Positions 34,820 through 42,686 of a stretch of 64,000 bases of DNA are shown in pieces. Source of the stretch: DASZGI01 sp035938995 (GTDB lineage Bacteria > Actinomycetota > Actinomycetes > Streptomycetales > Catenulisporaceae); contig NZ_DASZGI010000038.1 in assembly GCF_035938995.1 (NCBI RefSeq), forward strand, positions 1 through 64,000, written 5' to 3'. The translations under genes and the position numbers were made by a program. Every line of letters begins with the position of its first letter. Position 1 is the first letter of the stretch. A model generated the notes under the pieces. It was not told where the DNA came from. It was given only the letters and a program-made list of their open reading frames with translations, and made no database searches.

Positions 34820-35668
34820 GTGAAGACCGCACCCGTACATCTGTCCGCTGAGTCGTGTCCCCGTGTCGCTGAGAACGGGGCCAACGAGTACGAGGACTAT
34901 GCCGAGCTGCGCGCCCTGCTCCAGCTGCAGAACCCCCGAACCGACGCCCCCGCCGAGCTCTCGTTCCTGATCGTCACGCAGGTGATGGAGCTCTACTTCA
35001 CCCTGCTGCGCCACGAGTGGGAGCGGGCGCGCGCCGCGATCCTGGACGGCGACGTCCGCACGGCGGTGCGCACGCTCCGGCGCGGCCACGGCGCCCAGGA
35101 CGCGCTGACCGGCGCCTGGGAAGCGCTGCGCACCCTCACCCCAGCCGAGTTCGACGCGTTCCGCGAGTCGTTCGGCATCGCGTCCGGCGTCCAGTCCGTG
35201 CAGTACCGGCACCTCGAGTTCCTGCTCGGCGCCCGCCACCCGCACGCGCTTGCCGTCCACGAGCGGACCCCCGACCGCCAGGCCGAACTGCGGGCGCAGG
35301 CCGAGGCGCCGTCGCTCTACGACGCGGCGCTCCGGCTCCTGCACGCCCGGGGTTTCGCGATCCCGAGCGAGCTGCTGCACCGCGATCACGTGATCCAGTA
35401 CGTGGGCGACGATCGGGCGGTGGCCGCGTGGCAGGCTGTCTACGAATCCGAGGCCGGACACGCCGATCTGGTGGACCTCGCCGACGCGCTGTTCGACACG
35501 GCGGAGCGGCAGGTGCGCTGGAAGCAGCGTCACCTGCTCATCGTGTGGCGCGCGATGGGCGACAAGCCCGGCTCGGCCGGCACCTCGGGCGCCCAGTGGC
35601 TGGAGCGCGGAGTGCACCGCAAGTACTTCCCCGACCTGTGGACGCTGCGCGACGGCTTCGCCGCGTGA
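34820..35668 (+). CDS. Tryptophan 2,3-dioxygenase-like heme protein
   Basis: A member of the tryptophan dioxygenase superfamily (282 residues). It has EYEDYAELRALLQLQ, FLIVTQVMELYFTLLRHEW, the region RESFGIASGVQSVQYRHLEFLLG and RWKQRHLLIVWRAMGDKPGSAGTSG, which includes the proximal heme-ligand His. The second heme-pocket His of classical TDO (in the THQAYELWF block) is Thr here (LIVTQVMELYF, about residue 53). GTG 34820 is favoured by GGAGAGG five bases upstream; GTG 34814 is possible. Substrate may be tryptophan or a derivative. Its neighbour trpS has a tryptophan attenuator, so a link to tryptophan metabolism is plausible. Confidence 0.82.
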   Translation: MKTAPVHLSAESCPRVAENGANEYEDYAELRALLQLQNPRTDAPAELSFLIVTQVMELYFTLLRHEWERARAAILDGDVRTAVRTLRRGHGAQDALTGAWEALRTLTPAEFDAFRESFGIASGVQSVQYRHLEFLLGARHPHALAVHERTPDRQAELRAQAEAPSLYDAALRLLHARGFAIPSELLHRDHVIQYVGDDRAVAAWQAVYESEAGHADLVDLADALFDTAERQVRWKQRHLLIVWRAMGDKPGSAGTSGAQWLERGVHRKYFPDLWTLRDGFAA

Positions 35669-35672
35669 CCGT

Positions 35673-36128
35673 TTACGGGGTGAGCGCGTGCACGTTGAAC
35701 ATGATGAACAGGGGGAGCGCGGCGAGGATCAGCAGGGCCGCCCCGGCGATCTGCTCGACCGTCCCGTAGGCGATGTTCGGCTCGTCGCAGGTGCGGATGT
35801 GCGGGACCGGGCCCTCGGCGACCAGGACGTCGAGCACGTCGCCGACCTTGTAGCGGTCCTCGGGGGTGCGCGCGAGCACGATGGTCTCGCGCCGCAGCGC
35901 CTTGTCCCACTTGAACTCGACCACGATGCGCGCGGCGTCGAGCGGGAACGACTGCCCGGCCGGGTGCTGGGGCACCACCTCGATGATGTGCGCGACGGCG
36001 GTCGTGCCCTCGGACAGAAGCCGCCGGGACCTGGTCACCTGGAGACGGCACAAAAGCGTCCCCCCGATCGCGCTGGTGATGCTGAATCCAACGGCGATGG
36101 CAAACGCGACGACATGACCCGCCGCCAC
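35673..36128 (-). CDS. DUF3592-like two-span membrane protein
   Basis: A 151-residue protein with an N-terminal membrane helix (VVAFAIAVGFSITSAIGG) and a C-terminal one (IAGAALLILAALPLFIMF), separated by a beta-rich domain containing TTAVAHIIEVVP, ARIVVEFKWD, VGDVLDVLVAEGP, like the DUF3592 family. GTG 36128 has a strong GGGAGG site, which outweighs the longer frame from 36170. It converges with the TDO-like gene, with stops five bases apart. Function is unknown. Confidence 0.7.
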   Translation of the reverse strand: MAAGHVVAFAIAVGFSITSAIGGTLLCRLQVTRSRRLLSEGTTAVAHIIEVVPQHPAGQSFPLDAARIVVEFKWDKALRRETIVLARTPEDRYKVGDVLDVLVAEGPVPHIRTCDEPNIAYGTVEQIAGAALLILAALPLFIMFNVHALTP

Positions 36129-36543
36129 GGTCGGCCTCCCGGAACAGCGAGCTAAAGGGGGCTGGAACACCGAGAATTCGGCGTCTAGAACGACAGGTTA
36201 GCGCTCCGCGGGCCCTACCACACACGCATCATGTGTTTTACAGCGAAGTCTTATCTGCCGGTCAGGATCCCCGCTCCAGGCGCGCGCCAGGTGCACCCGG
36301 AGCGGGGCCGGCGCAGTCCCGGCGCATCCCGTGGAGTGGGGCGGGAGCGCGGGCCGCGCGTCGAGGCCGACCAGGCTCGGACGAGCGCGGCCTCGCCGTC
36401 AAGGGTAGCCGTCGCGGCGGCCGCTACGGCGGGGATGTGGGGCGCTCCCGGACTGTTTTGCAATCCCGCCATGGAAGTTTTGCCGTTCTCTGTTGCCGTC
36501 ATGCCCCGCGCTGGCCGGGGCCGGTGGGTGCTACCTTTGCGCT
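36129..36543. other. Intergenic region upstream of the trpS leader
   Basis: 415 bases without a gene that could be supported. Open frames here are high-GC chance frames. It should contain the promoters of the DUF3592-like gene and of the trpS leader; I could not identify them reliably. Confidence 0.4.
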
Positions 36544-36585
36544 ATGCGGATGGCTGTTCAGCATCAGGGTTGGTGGCGCCCCTAA
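36544..36585 (+). CDS. trpS leader peptide with tandem Trp codons
   Basis: A 13-codon frame, MRMAVQHQGWWRP, with two adjacent TGG codons (36571-36576) just before segment 1 of an attenuator. It is the classic layout of ribosome-mediated attenuation: shortage of charged tRNA-Trp stalls the ribosome at the TGG pair and changes the folding of the downstream RNA. Streptomyces coelicolor controls an auxiliary tryptophanyl-tRNA synthetase gene in this way. No strong ribosome site was seen before the ATG, so the start could be ATG 36544 or ATG 36550. Confidence 0.82.
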   Translation: MRMAVQHQGWWRP

Positions 36586-36648
36586 CCGGGCGGCACCTGA
36601 TCATCCGCGTATTCCCATCTACCGCGGCCGCCCGAAGCCGGGCGGCCG
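36572..36648 (+). promoter_or_regulatory. Transcription attenuator of trpS (pause, antiterminator and terminator hairpins)
   Basis: Four segments pair in the required alternatives. Segment 1 (36572-36581, GGTGGCGCCC) overlaps the second Trp codon and pairs with segment 2 (36588-36597, GGGCGGCACC; 9 of 10). Segment 2 (36587-36594, CGGGCGGC) pairs perfectly with segment 3 (36627-36634, GCCGCCCG) as antiterminator. Segment 3 (36625-36634) pairs perfectly with segment 4 (36639-36648) in a 10-bp terminator stem with an AAGC loop. trpS starts 60 bases later. Confidence 0.82.
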
Positions 36649-36708
36649 ATTCGCGTTCGCGTGCCTCGGCGCCCGGCCGGGCGGCCATGACCTGAAGAGG
36701 GCCGACCG

Positions 36709-37719
36709 ATGCCGCGACGACTGACTGGATTCACCCCCTCGGGCGAGCTGCACCTGGGCAACTATCTCGGCGCGATCCGACCGATCCTGGCCGGTCAGGA
36801 TCGCGCCGTTCGCTCCGGCCGAGACGCCGGACCAAGCGACACCGTGGTGTTCATCTCCGACCTGCACGCGCTGACCCTGGACCATGATCCGCAGCAGGTT
36901 CGGCGACGCACACTCGAATTCGCCGCGCTGCTGCTCGCCGCCGGTGCGGACCCGGACCGGTGCCTGTTCCTCGTTCAGTCGCACGTGCCGGAACACGCCG
37001 AGCTTCACTACCTGCTGGAATGCGTCGCCGGTTACGGCGAAGCGCAACGCATGATCCAGTTCAAGGAGAAAGCGCGCCGCCAGGAACAGGTCCGCGTGTC
37101 CTTGCTCACTTATCCGATCTTGATGGCCGCCGACATCCTGCTCTACGACACCGACGAGGTGCCGGTGGGCGAGGACCAGCGCCAACACGTGGAGCTCGCC
37201 CGGGACGTGGCTTCGCGGTTCAACGCGCGCTACGGGCAGACGTTCACTGTGCCGCGAGCCGTCAACCCGCCGGTCGCCGCGCGCATCATGGACCTGACGA
37301 CGCCGAACGTCAAGATGAGCAAATCAGCCTCCTCCGCTGCCGGTGCGCTGCGGTTGCTGGACGAGCCCGACGCGTTGCGGCGCAAGGTCATGCGGGCGGT
37401 CACCGACACCGGCGGCGACGTCGTCTACGACGTCGAAGGCAGGCCAGGCGTGTCCAACCTGCTTGACATCCTGGCCGCCTGCACTGAGCAGCAACCGGCA
37501 CAGCTGGCTGACGAATTCAACCGCTACAGCGACCTCAAGCAGGCGACCGCTGACGCCGTTGTCGCGACCCTGGCCCCGGTGCGCGAGCGCTATCTCGACA
37601 TCGTGGCCAAGCCGGACTACATCCGAGAGGTCCTACGCGACGGCGCCGCGCGGGCCCGCACATACGCTGGAGAGAAGCTGAAGGCCGCGAAATCGGCATT
37701 AGGACTGCTGCCGGTATGA
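36709..37719 (+). CDS. trpS: Tryptophanyl-tRNA synthetase
   Basis: A class I tryptophanyl-tRNA synthetase of 336 residues. The HIGH motif appears as HLGNYLGAIRP and the KMSKS loop is NVKMSKSA. YGEAQRMIQFKEK and YPILMAADILLYDTDEVPVGEDQRQHVE are conserved Trp-binding and dimer regions. It starts MPRRLTGFTPSGELHLG, more like the auxiliary, antibiotic-resistant type than the housekeeping enzyme, but this is an inference. ATG 36709. Expression appears controlled by the leader peptide and attenuator upstream, so it should rise when charged tRNA-Trp is scarce, whether by starvation or inhibition of the main enzyme. Confidence 0.93.
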   Translation: MPRRLTGFTPSGELHLGNYLGAIRPILAGQDRAVRSGRDAGPSDTVVFISDLHALTLDHDPQQVRRRTLEFAALLLAAGADPDRCLFLVQSHVPEHAELHYLLECVAGYGEAQRMIQFKEKARRQEQVRVSLLTYPILMAADILLYDTDEVPVGEDQRQHVELARDVASRFNARYGQTFTVPRAVNPPVAARIMDLTTPNVKMSKSASSAAGALRLLDEPDALRRKVMRAVTDTGGDVVYDVEGRPGVSNLLDILAACTEQQPAQLADEFNRYSDLKQATADAVVATLAPVRERYLDIVAKPDYIREVLRDGAARARTYAGEKLKAAKSALGLLPV

Positions 37720-37729
37720 ACCCGGTCGG

Positions 37730-38134
37730 TCACGGTTTCACAGGTAGGCAGGCGAGGATCACGACCGCCTCGACGAACAGGGAGGCGAGTCCGAGCGGCT
37801 CGAGCCAGTTGCCGATGTCGACGGAGGAGGCGGGCAGTCCGGTGGTGCGGCTCAAGACATAGCCGACCATCGCAGCCGCCGCGAGCAGCGCCGCGGCCGC
37901 GTGCAGCAGATCGTGGTCGCGCCGCATCAGCAGCTGCGCGATGACGATGCTGGAGGCAATCAGGGCGATGTACAGGCCGCCCAGGTACGGCGTCTCGCGC
38001 AGCTTACTCTGCAGGTCCAGCAGATGGATGAGGGCGAGGGCGAGCAGCCCGAGCACGATCACGGTGCGGCGCACCGCCTCGTACCCTGCGGTTGGTGCGG
38101 TCGCGACGTCGCGGCCGGAAGTCGTGATTGCCAT
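37730..38134 (-). CDS. Four-helix membrane protein of unknown function
   Basis: A 134-residue protein with four hydrophobic segments: TVIVLGLLALALIHLL, LYIALIASSIVIAQLLM, LLHAAAALLAAAAMVGYVL and LEPLGLASLFVEAVVILACL. It has no recognised family; related actinobacterial proteins are common but uncharacterised. ATG 38134 is preceded by GAGGAG; the longer open frame to 38533 has no similarity and would start far from a ribosome site. It converges with trpS, with stops ten bases apart. Confidence 0.7.
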   Translation of the reverse strand: MAITTSGRDVATAPTAGYEAVRRTVIVLGLLALALIHLLDLQSKLRETPYLGGLYIALIASSIVIAQLLMRRDHDLLHAAAALLAAAAMVGYVLSRTTGLPASSVDIGNWLEPLGLASLFVEAVVILACLPVKP

Positions 38135-38579
38135 CGCGGAATGTCTCCTCGGTTGCGCCATGAGCCCGACAGATGAACCAGGTGAACGAGGGAACGCGGG
38201 ACAACGCCCGCTGCCGACGCGCGCGGATCCTGCGCGCTCCGGCGAATGTGCGCGGCACACCGAGGAAACGGGTACAGGCCGCACGTGGTTCACCCGTGGC
38301 GGTCGGCTCGAAACGCCGTGACCCGCTCGAGGTCGGGAAAGAGAGCGCCCCGGCTCAGCGTGGGGGTAGCGAGCCGGGGCGGTGCCGGGGGATGTGGCCT
38401 CCCGGCGTGACCAGGTGGGGGGATACCTGATCGGCAACAGTGTGCCACGCCTTTCGTATGGCGTCGGTAAAAACCGTGTCCCAACCGGGTGGCGAATCCG
38501 GCGATCCTCGCGCGGACGCCCTTTTCCGGTCAAGGATTCCCGGTCTGAGCGCCTGTCCTGGCGTCTGACGAGCCGTCGA
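38135..38579. other. Intergenic region between membrane protein gene and ung
   Basis: 445 bases with no supported gene, RNA or repeat. The frames that cross it on both strands show no family similarity. Confidence 0.4.
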
Positions 38580-39260
38580 CTACGGCAGCCGCCAGTCGAC
38601 CGGCTCGCCGCCGATCTGCCCGAGCAGTGCGTTGGCCCGGCTGAACGGGCGGGAGCCGAAGAATCCCCGGTCGGCCGACATCGGGCTGGGGTGCGCGGAC
38701 TCGACGCAAGGCACCGACGGGCCGAGCATCGGCTTCAGGTCGCGCGCGTCGCGGCCCCACAGGATCGCCACCAGCGGGGTCCCCCGGTCGGCCAGCGCCG
38801 TGATCGCCTGCGCCGTCACCGCCTCCCAGCCCTTGCCCCGGTGCGCCCCCGGCTTGCCGGGCGCCGTCGTCAGGGCCCTGTTGAGCAGCAGCACCCCGCG
38901 CTCGCTCCACGGCGACAGGTCGCCGGTGGACGGGGGCGGGAAACCGAGGTCCTGGCCGTACTCCCGGAAGATGTTCACCAGGCTCCCGGGCAGCGGACGC
39001 ACGTTCGGCGCGACCGAGAAACTGAGGCCCACCGCGTGTCCCGGCGTCGGGTAAGGGTCCTGACCGACGATCAGGACCCTGACCGCGTCGAAGGGTTGCT
39101 GGAACGCTCGCAGCACATTCGGCCCGGCCGGCAGGTACGTGCGGCCCTCGGCCACCTCCGCCCGCAGGAAGTCGCCCATCGCGGCGATCCGGTCCGCCAC
39201 CGGCTCCAGGGCCTTGGCCCACCCGGCTTCCATGATCTCGTTCAAGGGTCGTCCGGCCAT
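38580..39260 (-). CDS. ung: Uracil-DNA glycosylase
   Basis: A family 1 uracil-DNA glycosylase that removes uracil from DNA to begin base-excision repair. The catalytic water-activating Asp lies in VLIVGQDPYPTPGHAVGLSFS, and the His of the minor-groove loop in ESAHPSPMSADRGFFGSRPF. LLLNRALTTAPGKPGAHRGKGWE is also typical. Length is 226 residues, normal for Ung. ATG 39260 starts MAGRPLNEIM. Confidence 0.96.
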   Translation of the reverse strand: MAGRPLNEIMEAGWAKALEPVADRIAAMGDFLRAEVAEGRTYLPAGPNVLRAFQQPFDAVRVLIVGQDPYPTPGHAVGLSFSVAPNVRPLPGSLVNIFREYGQDLGFPPPSTGDLSPWSERGVLLLNRALTTAPGKPGAHRGKGWEAVTAQAITALADRGTPLVAILWGRDARDLKPMLGPSVPCVESAHPSPMSADRGFFGSRPFSRANALLGQIGGEPVDWRLP

Positions 39261-39426
39261 GGGGCATCACTGTACCCGCACCGGACCGGGCTCTGGGCCG
39301 CGTCTACGCGATCCGCGGTCGCGGCCAAGTGCCCAGCCCGGCCGGGTTCCCCCGGGAATCAGAACACGTCGAGGTCCGCCGCGGCGGGCGATCTCGCGCC
39401 GCCGCGGCGGACCTCGGCCAATCGAA

Positions 39427-40203
39427 TCAGACCTCGGTGCCGGCGTCGCCGGGCGCTGCGTCTTCGGGTGTTGCGTCGCCGGGCTCGTCCGCCGCCAGGA
39501 TCTTGTACAGCGCCTGGCGGGCCTTCACCAGCACGGCGCGAGCCTCCTCGCGCTGCGCGGCCGAACCCACCTGGGACACCTGCTTGTAGGCCAGGAAGAG
39601 CTGGCCGATCAGCTCGCGGTGCCGGGCGAACTCCTCGAACCGGCCGCCTGGTCCGCCGACGGCGTCCTCCCAGATCCGGGAGAGTTGGTCGGCGTGCCGC
39701 TCGGCGTACTCGCGGCCCGCGTCGGTCAGCGTGAACAGCTTGCGGCCGCCCTCGCCGACCGGCTCGATCAGACCCTCGTCCTCGAGCTGCGCCAGGGCCG
39801 GGTACACCGAGCCGGAACTGGCCCGCCACATCCCGTCCGTGCGCTGCTCGATCTCCTGGATGATCTGGTAGCCGTTGCGGGGCTCCTCGGCGAGCAGCGC
39901 GACGATCGCCGCGCGCACGTCGCCCCGTCCCGCCCGGCCGCGTCCACGGCCGCGCGGGCCGAAGCCCGGTCCGGGGAAGAACTCGGGGCCCGGGCCGCCG
40001 AAACCGAATGGTCCGAAGGACCCCTCCGAGCCGAACGGTCCGCGCCGGAAGCCGCGGCCGTGGCCATGGTGCTCGTGCGGGCCCTCGTGTGGCTCGCCGC
40101 CCCGTTCCCAGCGGTTGCGCCGCTCGTCGCGGTCGCCCTCGTGGCCGCCGCGCTGGCGCTTGCCGCGCTCGGGGCCACCCTTAGAAAGGTCAGAGTAAGT
40201 CAT
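39427..40203 (-). CDS. PadR-family transcriptional regulator with long Gly/His/Arg-rich N-terminus
   Basis: A 258-residue PadR regulator. The winged helix is at about residues 90-160 (AIVALLAEEPRNGYQIIQEI, GSVYPALAQLEDEGLI). It is preceded by about 90 residues rich in Gly, Arg, His and Pro, including HHGHGRGFRRG, which could bind metal. A C-terminal helical dimerisation part ends in an acidic tail. ATG 40203 has a GGGAGATC site. Two palindromes lie 18-53 bases before the start, so autoregulation is likely. It is divergent from trmB. Confidence 0.88.
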   Translation of the reverse strand: MTYSDLSKGGPERGKRQRGGHEGDRDERRNRWERGGEPHEGPHEHHGHGRGFRRGPFGSEGSFGPFGFGGPGPEFFPGPGFGPRGRGRGRAGRGDVRAAIVALLAEEPRNGYQIIQEIEQRTDGMWRASSGSVYPALAQLEDEGLIEPVGEGGRKLFTLTDAGREYAERHADQLSRIWEDAVGGPGGRFEEFARHRELIGQLFLAYKQVSQVGSAAQREEARAVLVKARQALYKILAADEPGDATPEDAAPGDAGTEV

Positions 40204-40220
40204 GATGATCTCCCTCGTGT

Positions 40221-40256
40221 ATCGAGAACCGTTCTCGATGTCTCAACGATATATCG
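40221..40256. promoter_or_regulatory. Double palindrome in the padR-trmB divergent region
   Basis: ATCGAGAAC-C-GTTCTCGAT (40221-40239) is a perfect 9+9 dyad, followed by CGATATATCG (40247-40256). PadR proteins often bind such AT-rich symmetrical sites in their own promoters. It would serve padR and possibly trmB. Confidence 0.65.
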
Positions 40257-40302
40257 CTAACTGTCGGAACGCAAGTACCCCGTACGCCGTGGTCCCGATA
40301 CC

Positions 40303-41019
40303 GTGGTGCGCGTGACCGTCCTCGACCCGCGGAGCCCGGCAACGGCCCCCGGCCCGCACATACGCACGTTCCACCCGAGACGCGGGCGGATCGGGGCGGC
40401 CCGCGCCGACGCGCTGGCCAGGCTGTGGCCGCGGTGGGGATACGACATCGACCCGGCGGGCACCGCCTTCGACGCGGAAGCGCTGTTCGGCCGCGTGGCG
40501 CCGCTCGTCCTGGAGATCGGCTGCGGGATGGGGGAGGCCACCGCGGCGATGGCCGCCAACGACCCGGGCCGCGACTACCTCGCCGCCGACGTGCACACCC
40601 CCGGCCTGGCCAACCTGTTGGCCCTGGCGGAGCGCGAAGGTCTCGGCAACGTGCGCGCGGCCCGCGGCGACGCCGTCGAACTGCTGCGCGATCTGATGAA
40701 GCCGGACTCGCTCGACGCGGTCCACGTCTTCTTCCCGGACCCGTGGCCCAAGGCCCGGCACCACAAGCGGCGGATCATCCGGCCGGACGTCGTCGCGCTG
40801 ATCCGCGAACGGCTGCGGCTCGGGGGAGTGCTGCACTGCGCCACCGACTGGGCGCCCTACGCCGACGACATGATCAGGGTGCTGCGCTCAGACCCCGGCC
40901 TGCGTGACCTGCACGCCGGTTTCGCCCCGCGGCCGCCGCACCGCCCGGTCACCAAGTTCGAGCGGCGCGCCCTCGCGGCCGGCCGGGGCATCTTCGACCT
41001 CGTCTTCGAACGGCGCTAA
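40303..41019 (+). CDS. trmB: tRNA (guanine-46-N7)-methyltransferase
   Basis: A SAM-dependent enzyme that makes m7G46 in the variable loop of tRNA. The SAM-binding motif is VLEIGCGMGEATAAMA and the TrmB signature is VHVFFPDPWPKARHHKRRII, with VTKFERRALAAG at the C-terminus. Length is 238 residues. GTG 40303 is the first start; GTG 40306 or 40312 are possible. It is divergent from padR. Confidence 0.95.
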   Translation: MVRVTVLDPRSPATAPGPHIRTFHPRRGRIGAARADALARLWPRWGYDIDPAGTAFDAEALFGRVAPLVLEIGCGMGEATAAMAANDPGRDYLAADVHTPGLANLLALAEREGLGNVRAARGDAVELLRDLMKPDSLDAVHVFFPDPWPKARHHKRRIIRPDVVALIRERLRLGGVLHCATDWAPYADDMIRVLRSDPGLRDLHAGFAPRPPHRPVTKFERRALAAGRGIFDLVFERR

Positions 41020-41042
41020 GGCGCCGGGCCAGCCCCTCCCCC

Positions 41043-42368
41043 TCAGTACGCCGGACTAGTCAACGCCTCCGCCAGCTGCACCCGCACCTCGCACACCGCG
41101 GGCTTATTGGACCAGCGCGCCAGCGTGCGCACCAATCGGCCGAGGTCGGTTCGGACGGTGGCCGAGTCCACCGCGACCGCCGCGTCCACAACGTCGGAAG
41201 CGAGCCGGCAGGCGCTCTCCACGTCCCCCGCCGCCGCCTGGGACAGCGCCAGCCGGGCACCGAAGCGGGCAAAGGTGCGACCTGAGGAGCGCGGAATGCG
41301 GGCGAGCTGCGGATCGAGGATCTCGGCCGCCGCCGACGAACGGCCCAGATCGTGGTAACACCAGCCGCGGATCGCTTCCGCGAAGTCAGGCGTATGCGTC
41401 GGACCCAACGTCAGCTCGCCCGGGGCCTCGGCGTCCGCCGCTCGCATGAGCTCTGTTCCCTGGTCGAGTGAGCGTTCGCAGGAGGCTCGGTCGCCGGCCA
41501 GGGCGTGGCCCTGCGCCTCCTGCAACGCGGCCAGCGCGCGAATCCGCGGGCTGACCATCCCGCAGTCCTGCGCTCGCCGCGCCAGCGCGATGGTCTGCGG
41601 GGCGTCGTCGCGGTACGACGCGATCACGGCGCGGCGGACGAGGGCGTTGGCGGCCATCTCCCGATCACCGGTCGCCTCGGCCATCTCCACCGCCCGGTCG
41701 GTCCACCAGAGCGCTGCCCGTGCGTCGTCGCATTCCTGGGCGAGCCAACCCACGAACTCGGCATGGCGCGCGGCGAGCAGCAGGATCCGGTCCCGGCGAC
41801 CGCCGGCTGCGGTGGCCAGTCCGCGCAGCACACAGAACTGCGCGACGACCATCGGCAGCACGACGGCTGGGCTCGTCGTCTGGCCCATTCGACGCAGGTG
41901 GCCGAATGCGGACACGTACGAGTCCAGCGGCTGGCGCGCCGCCGCGGCCGCCGCGCGCGGTCCAGGTGTGGCGACCATCGCCCCGAGCAGCGAAGCGCCG
42001 CCTGCCGCAAGGGCCTGGCGCCGGCTGAGCACCGTGAGCCGGAATGTGCCGTCGTCGGCCAACTGCATGTCCCACACCTGACCTTCCTCATCCATGGGCA
42101 CCGCATCTACGGGCACTGCGTCGCCGGTCGGCCGGTCGGCGGACCGCGGGCGCGTTGCCGGCACGAGCGCAGCGAGCGCGCCATCAGCCTCCAGCGCCGC
42201 GTCGCAGTACCGCGCGACCTCCGCGGTGGGCGGTTTGACGCCGGACTCGATCCGGCTCAGATAGCCCTTGCTGTAATGCACCCGCACGGCCAGCTGCGCG
42301 AGCGAGACGCCCGCCGCGCCGCGCCGGCGCCGCAGTTCGACACCGAAGGATGTTCCCGGTCCGGTCAT
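41043..42368 (-). CDS. XRE-type helix-turn-helix protein with tetratricopeptide-like domain
   Basis: A 441-residue regulator-like protein. The N-terminal helix-turn-helix is FGVELRRRRGAAGVSLAQLAVRVHYSKGYLSRIE. The middle contains a short LSRRQALAAGGASLLGAM segment that looks like a Tat signal but lies far from the N-terminus; it is typical of this actinobacterial class. The C-terminal 270 residues are Ala-rich helical repeats (TPR-like). ATG 42368; the longer frame to 42596 has no similarity. It is divergent from the DUF5919-like gene, a pairing seen often in Streptomyces. Confidence 0.82.
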   Translation of the reverse strand: MTGPGTSFGVELRRRRGAAGVSLAQLAVRVHYSKGYLSRIESGVKPPTAEVARYCDAALEADGALAALVPATRPRSADRPTGDAVPVDAVPMDEEGQVWDMQLADDGTFRLTVLSRRQALAAGGASLLGAMVATPGPRAAAAAARQPLDSYVSAFGHLRRMGQTTSPAVVLPMVVAQFCVLRGLATAAGGRRDRILLLAARHAEFVGWLAQECDDARAALWWTDRAVEMAEATGDREMAANALVRRAVIASYRDDAPQTIALARRAQDCGMVSPRIRALAALQEAQGHALAGDRASCERSLDQGTELMRAADAEAPGELTLGPTHTPDFAEAIRGWCYHDLGRSSAAAEILDPQLARIPRSSGRTFARFGARLALSQAAAGDVESACRLASDVVDAAVAVDSATVRTDLGRLVRTLARWSNKPAVCEVRVQLAEALTSPAY

Positions 42369-42582
42369 GGCAGCCCTCGTGTTTCCCGTTGACCGTCCGG
42401 GAAGGCGGCGGTCAACCCCCTCCGCGCGGCCCGGACGGGACGCACGCTGATGTTGGTGGCGCAGTGCGAGCGACGCGCGGTGATCGCAGCAGCGCTCTGA
42501 TGCGGCGAACGGTGTGCGGACGGCGCGTGATCGACAAGCTTCGAGCACGTCAGTCCTTGACTGATCCCGTGCGCTGTACACG

Positions 42583-42616
42583 GTGTCCGATTTCAACGCC
42601 GTGTCCGATTTCGACG
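42583..42616 (+). repeat. Tandem direct repeat between the XRE and DUF5919-like genes
   Basis: GTGTCCGATTTCAACG (42583-42598) and GTGTCCGATTTCGACG (42601-42616), 15 of 16 identical, period 18 bases. It lies 71 bases upstream of the DUF5919-like start and is a candidate operator of the XRE-type protein. Confidence 0.55.
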
Positions 42617-42686
42617 TTACCGCTGGTCGGACCTACGGCCCAGAGGCTGAGGGCTAAGGCTTAAGGGTTAGGGAGGTGTTGAGGGC

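Noticed and set aside
38382..39734. 450-codon plus-strand frame opposite ung
   Set aside because: Antisense shadow of ung and flanking non-coding DNA.
41990..42040. Tat-like signal LSRRQALAAGGASLLGAM in the XRE protein
   Set aside because: It is about 110 residues from the N-terminus, after a DNA-binding domain; such segments are common in this regulator class and are not export signals.
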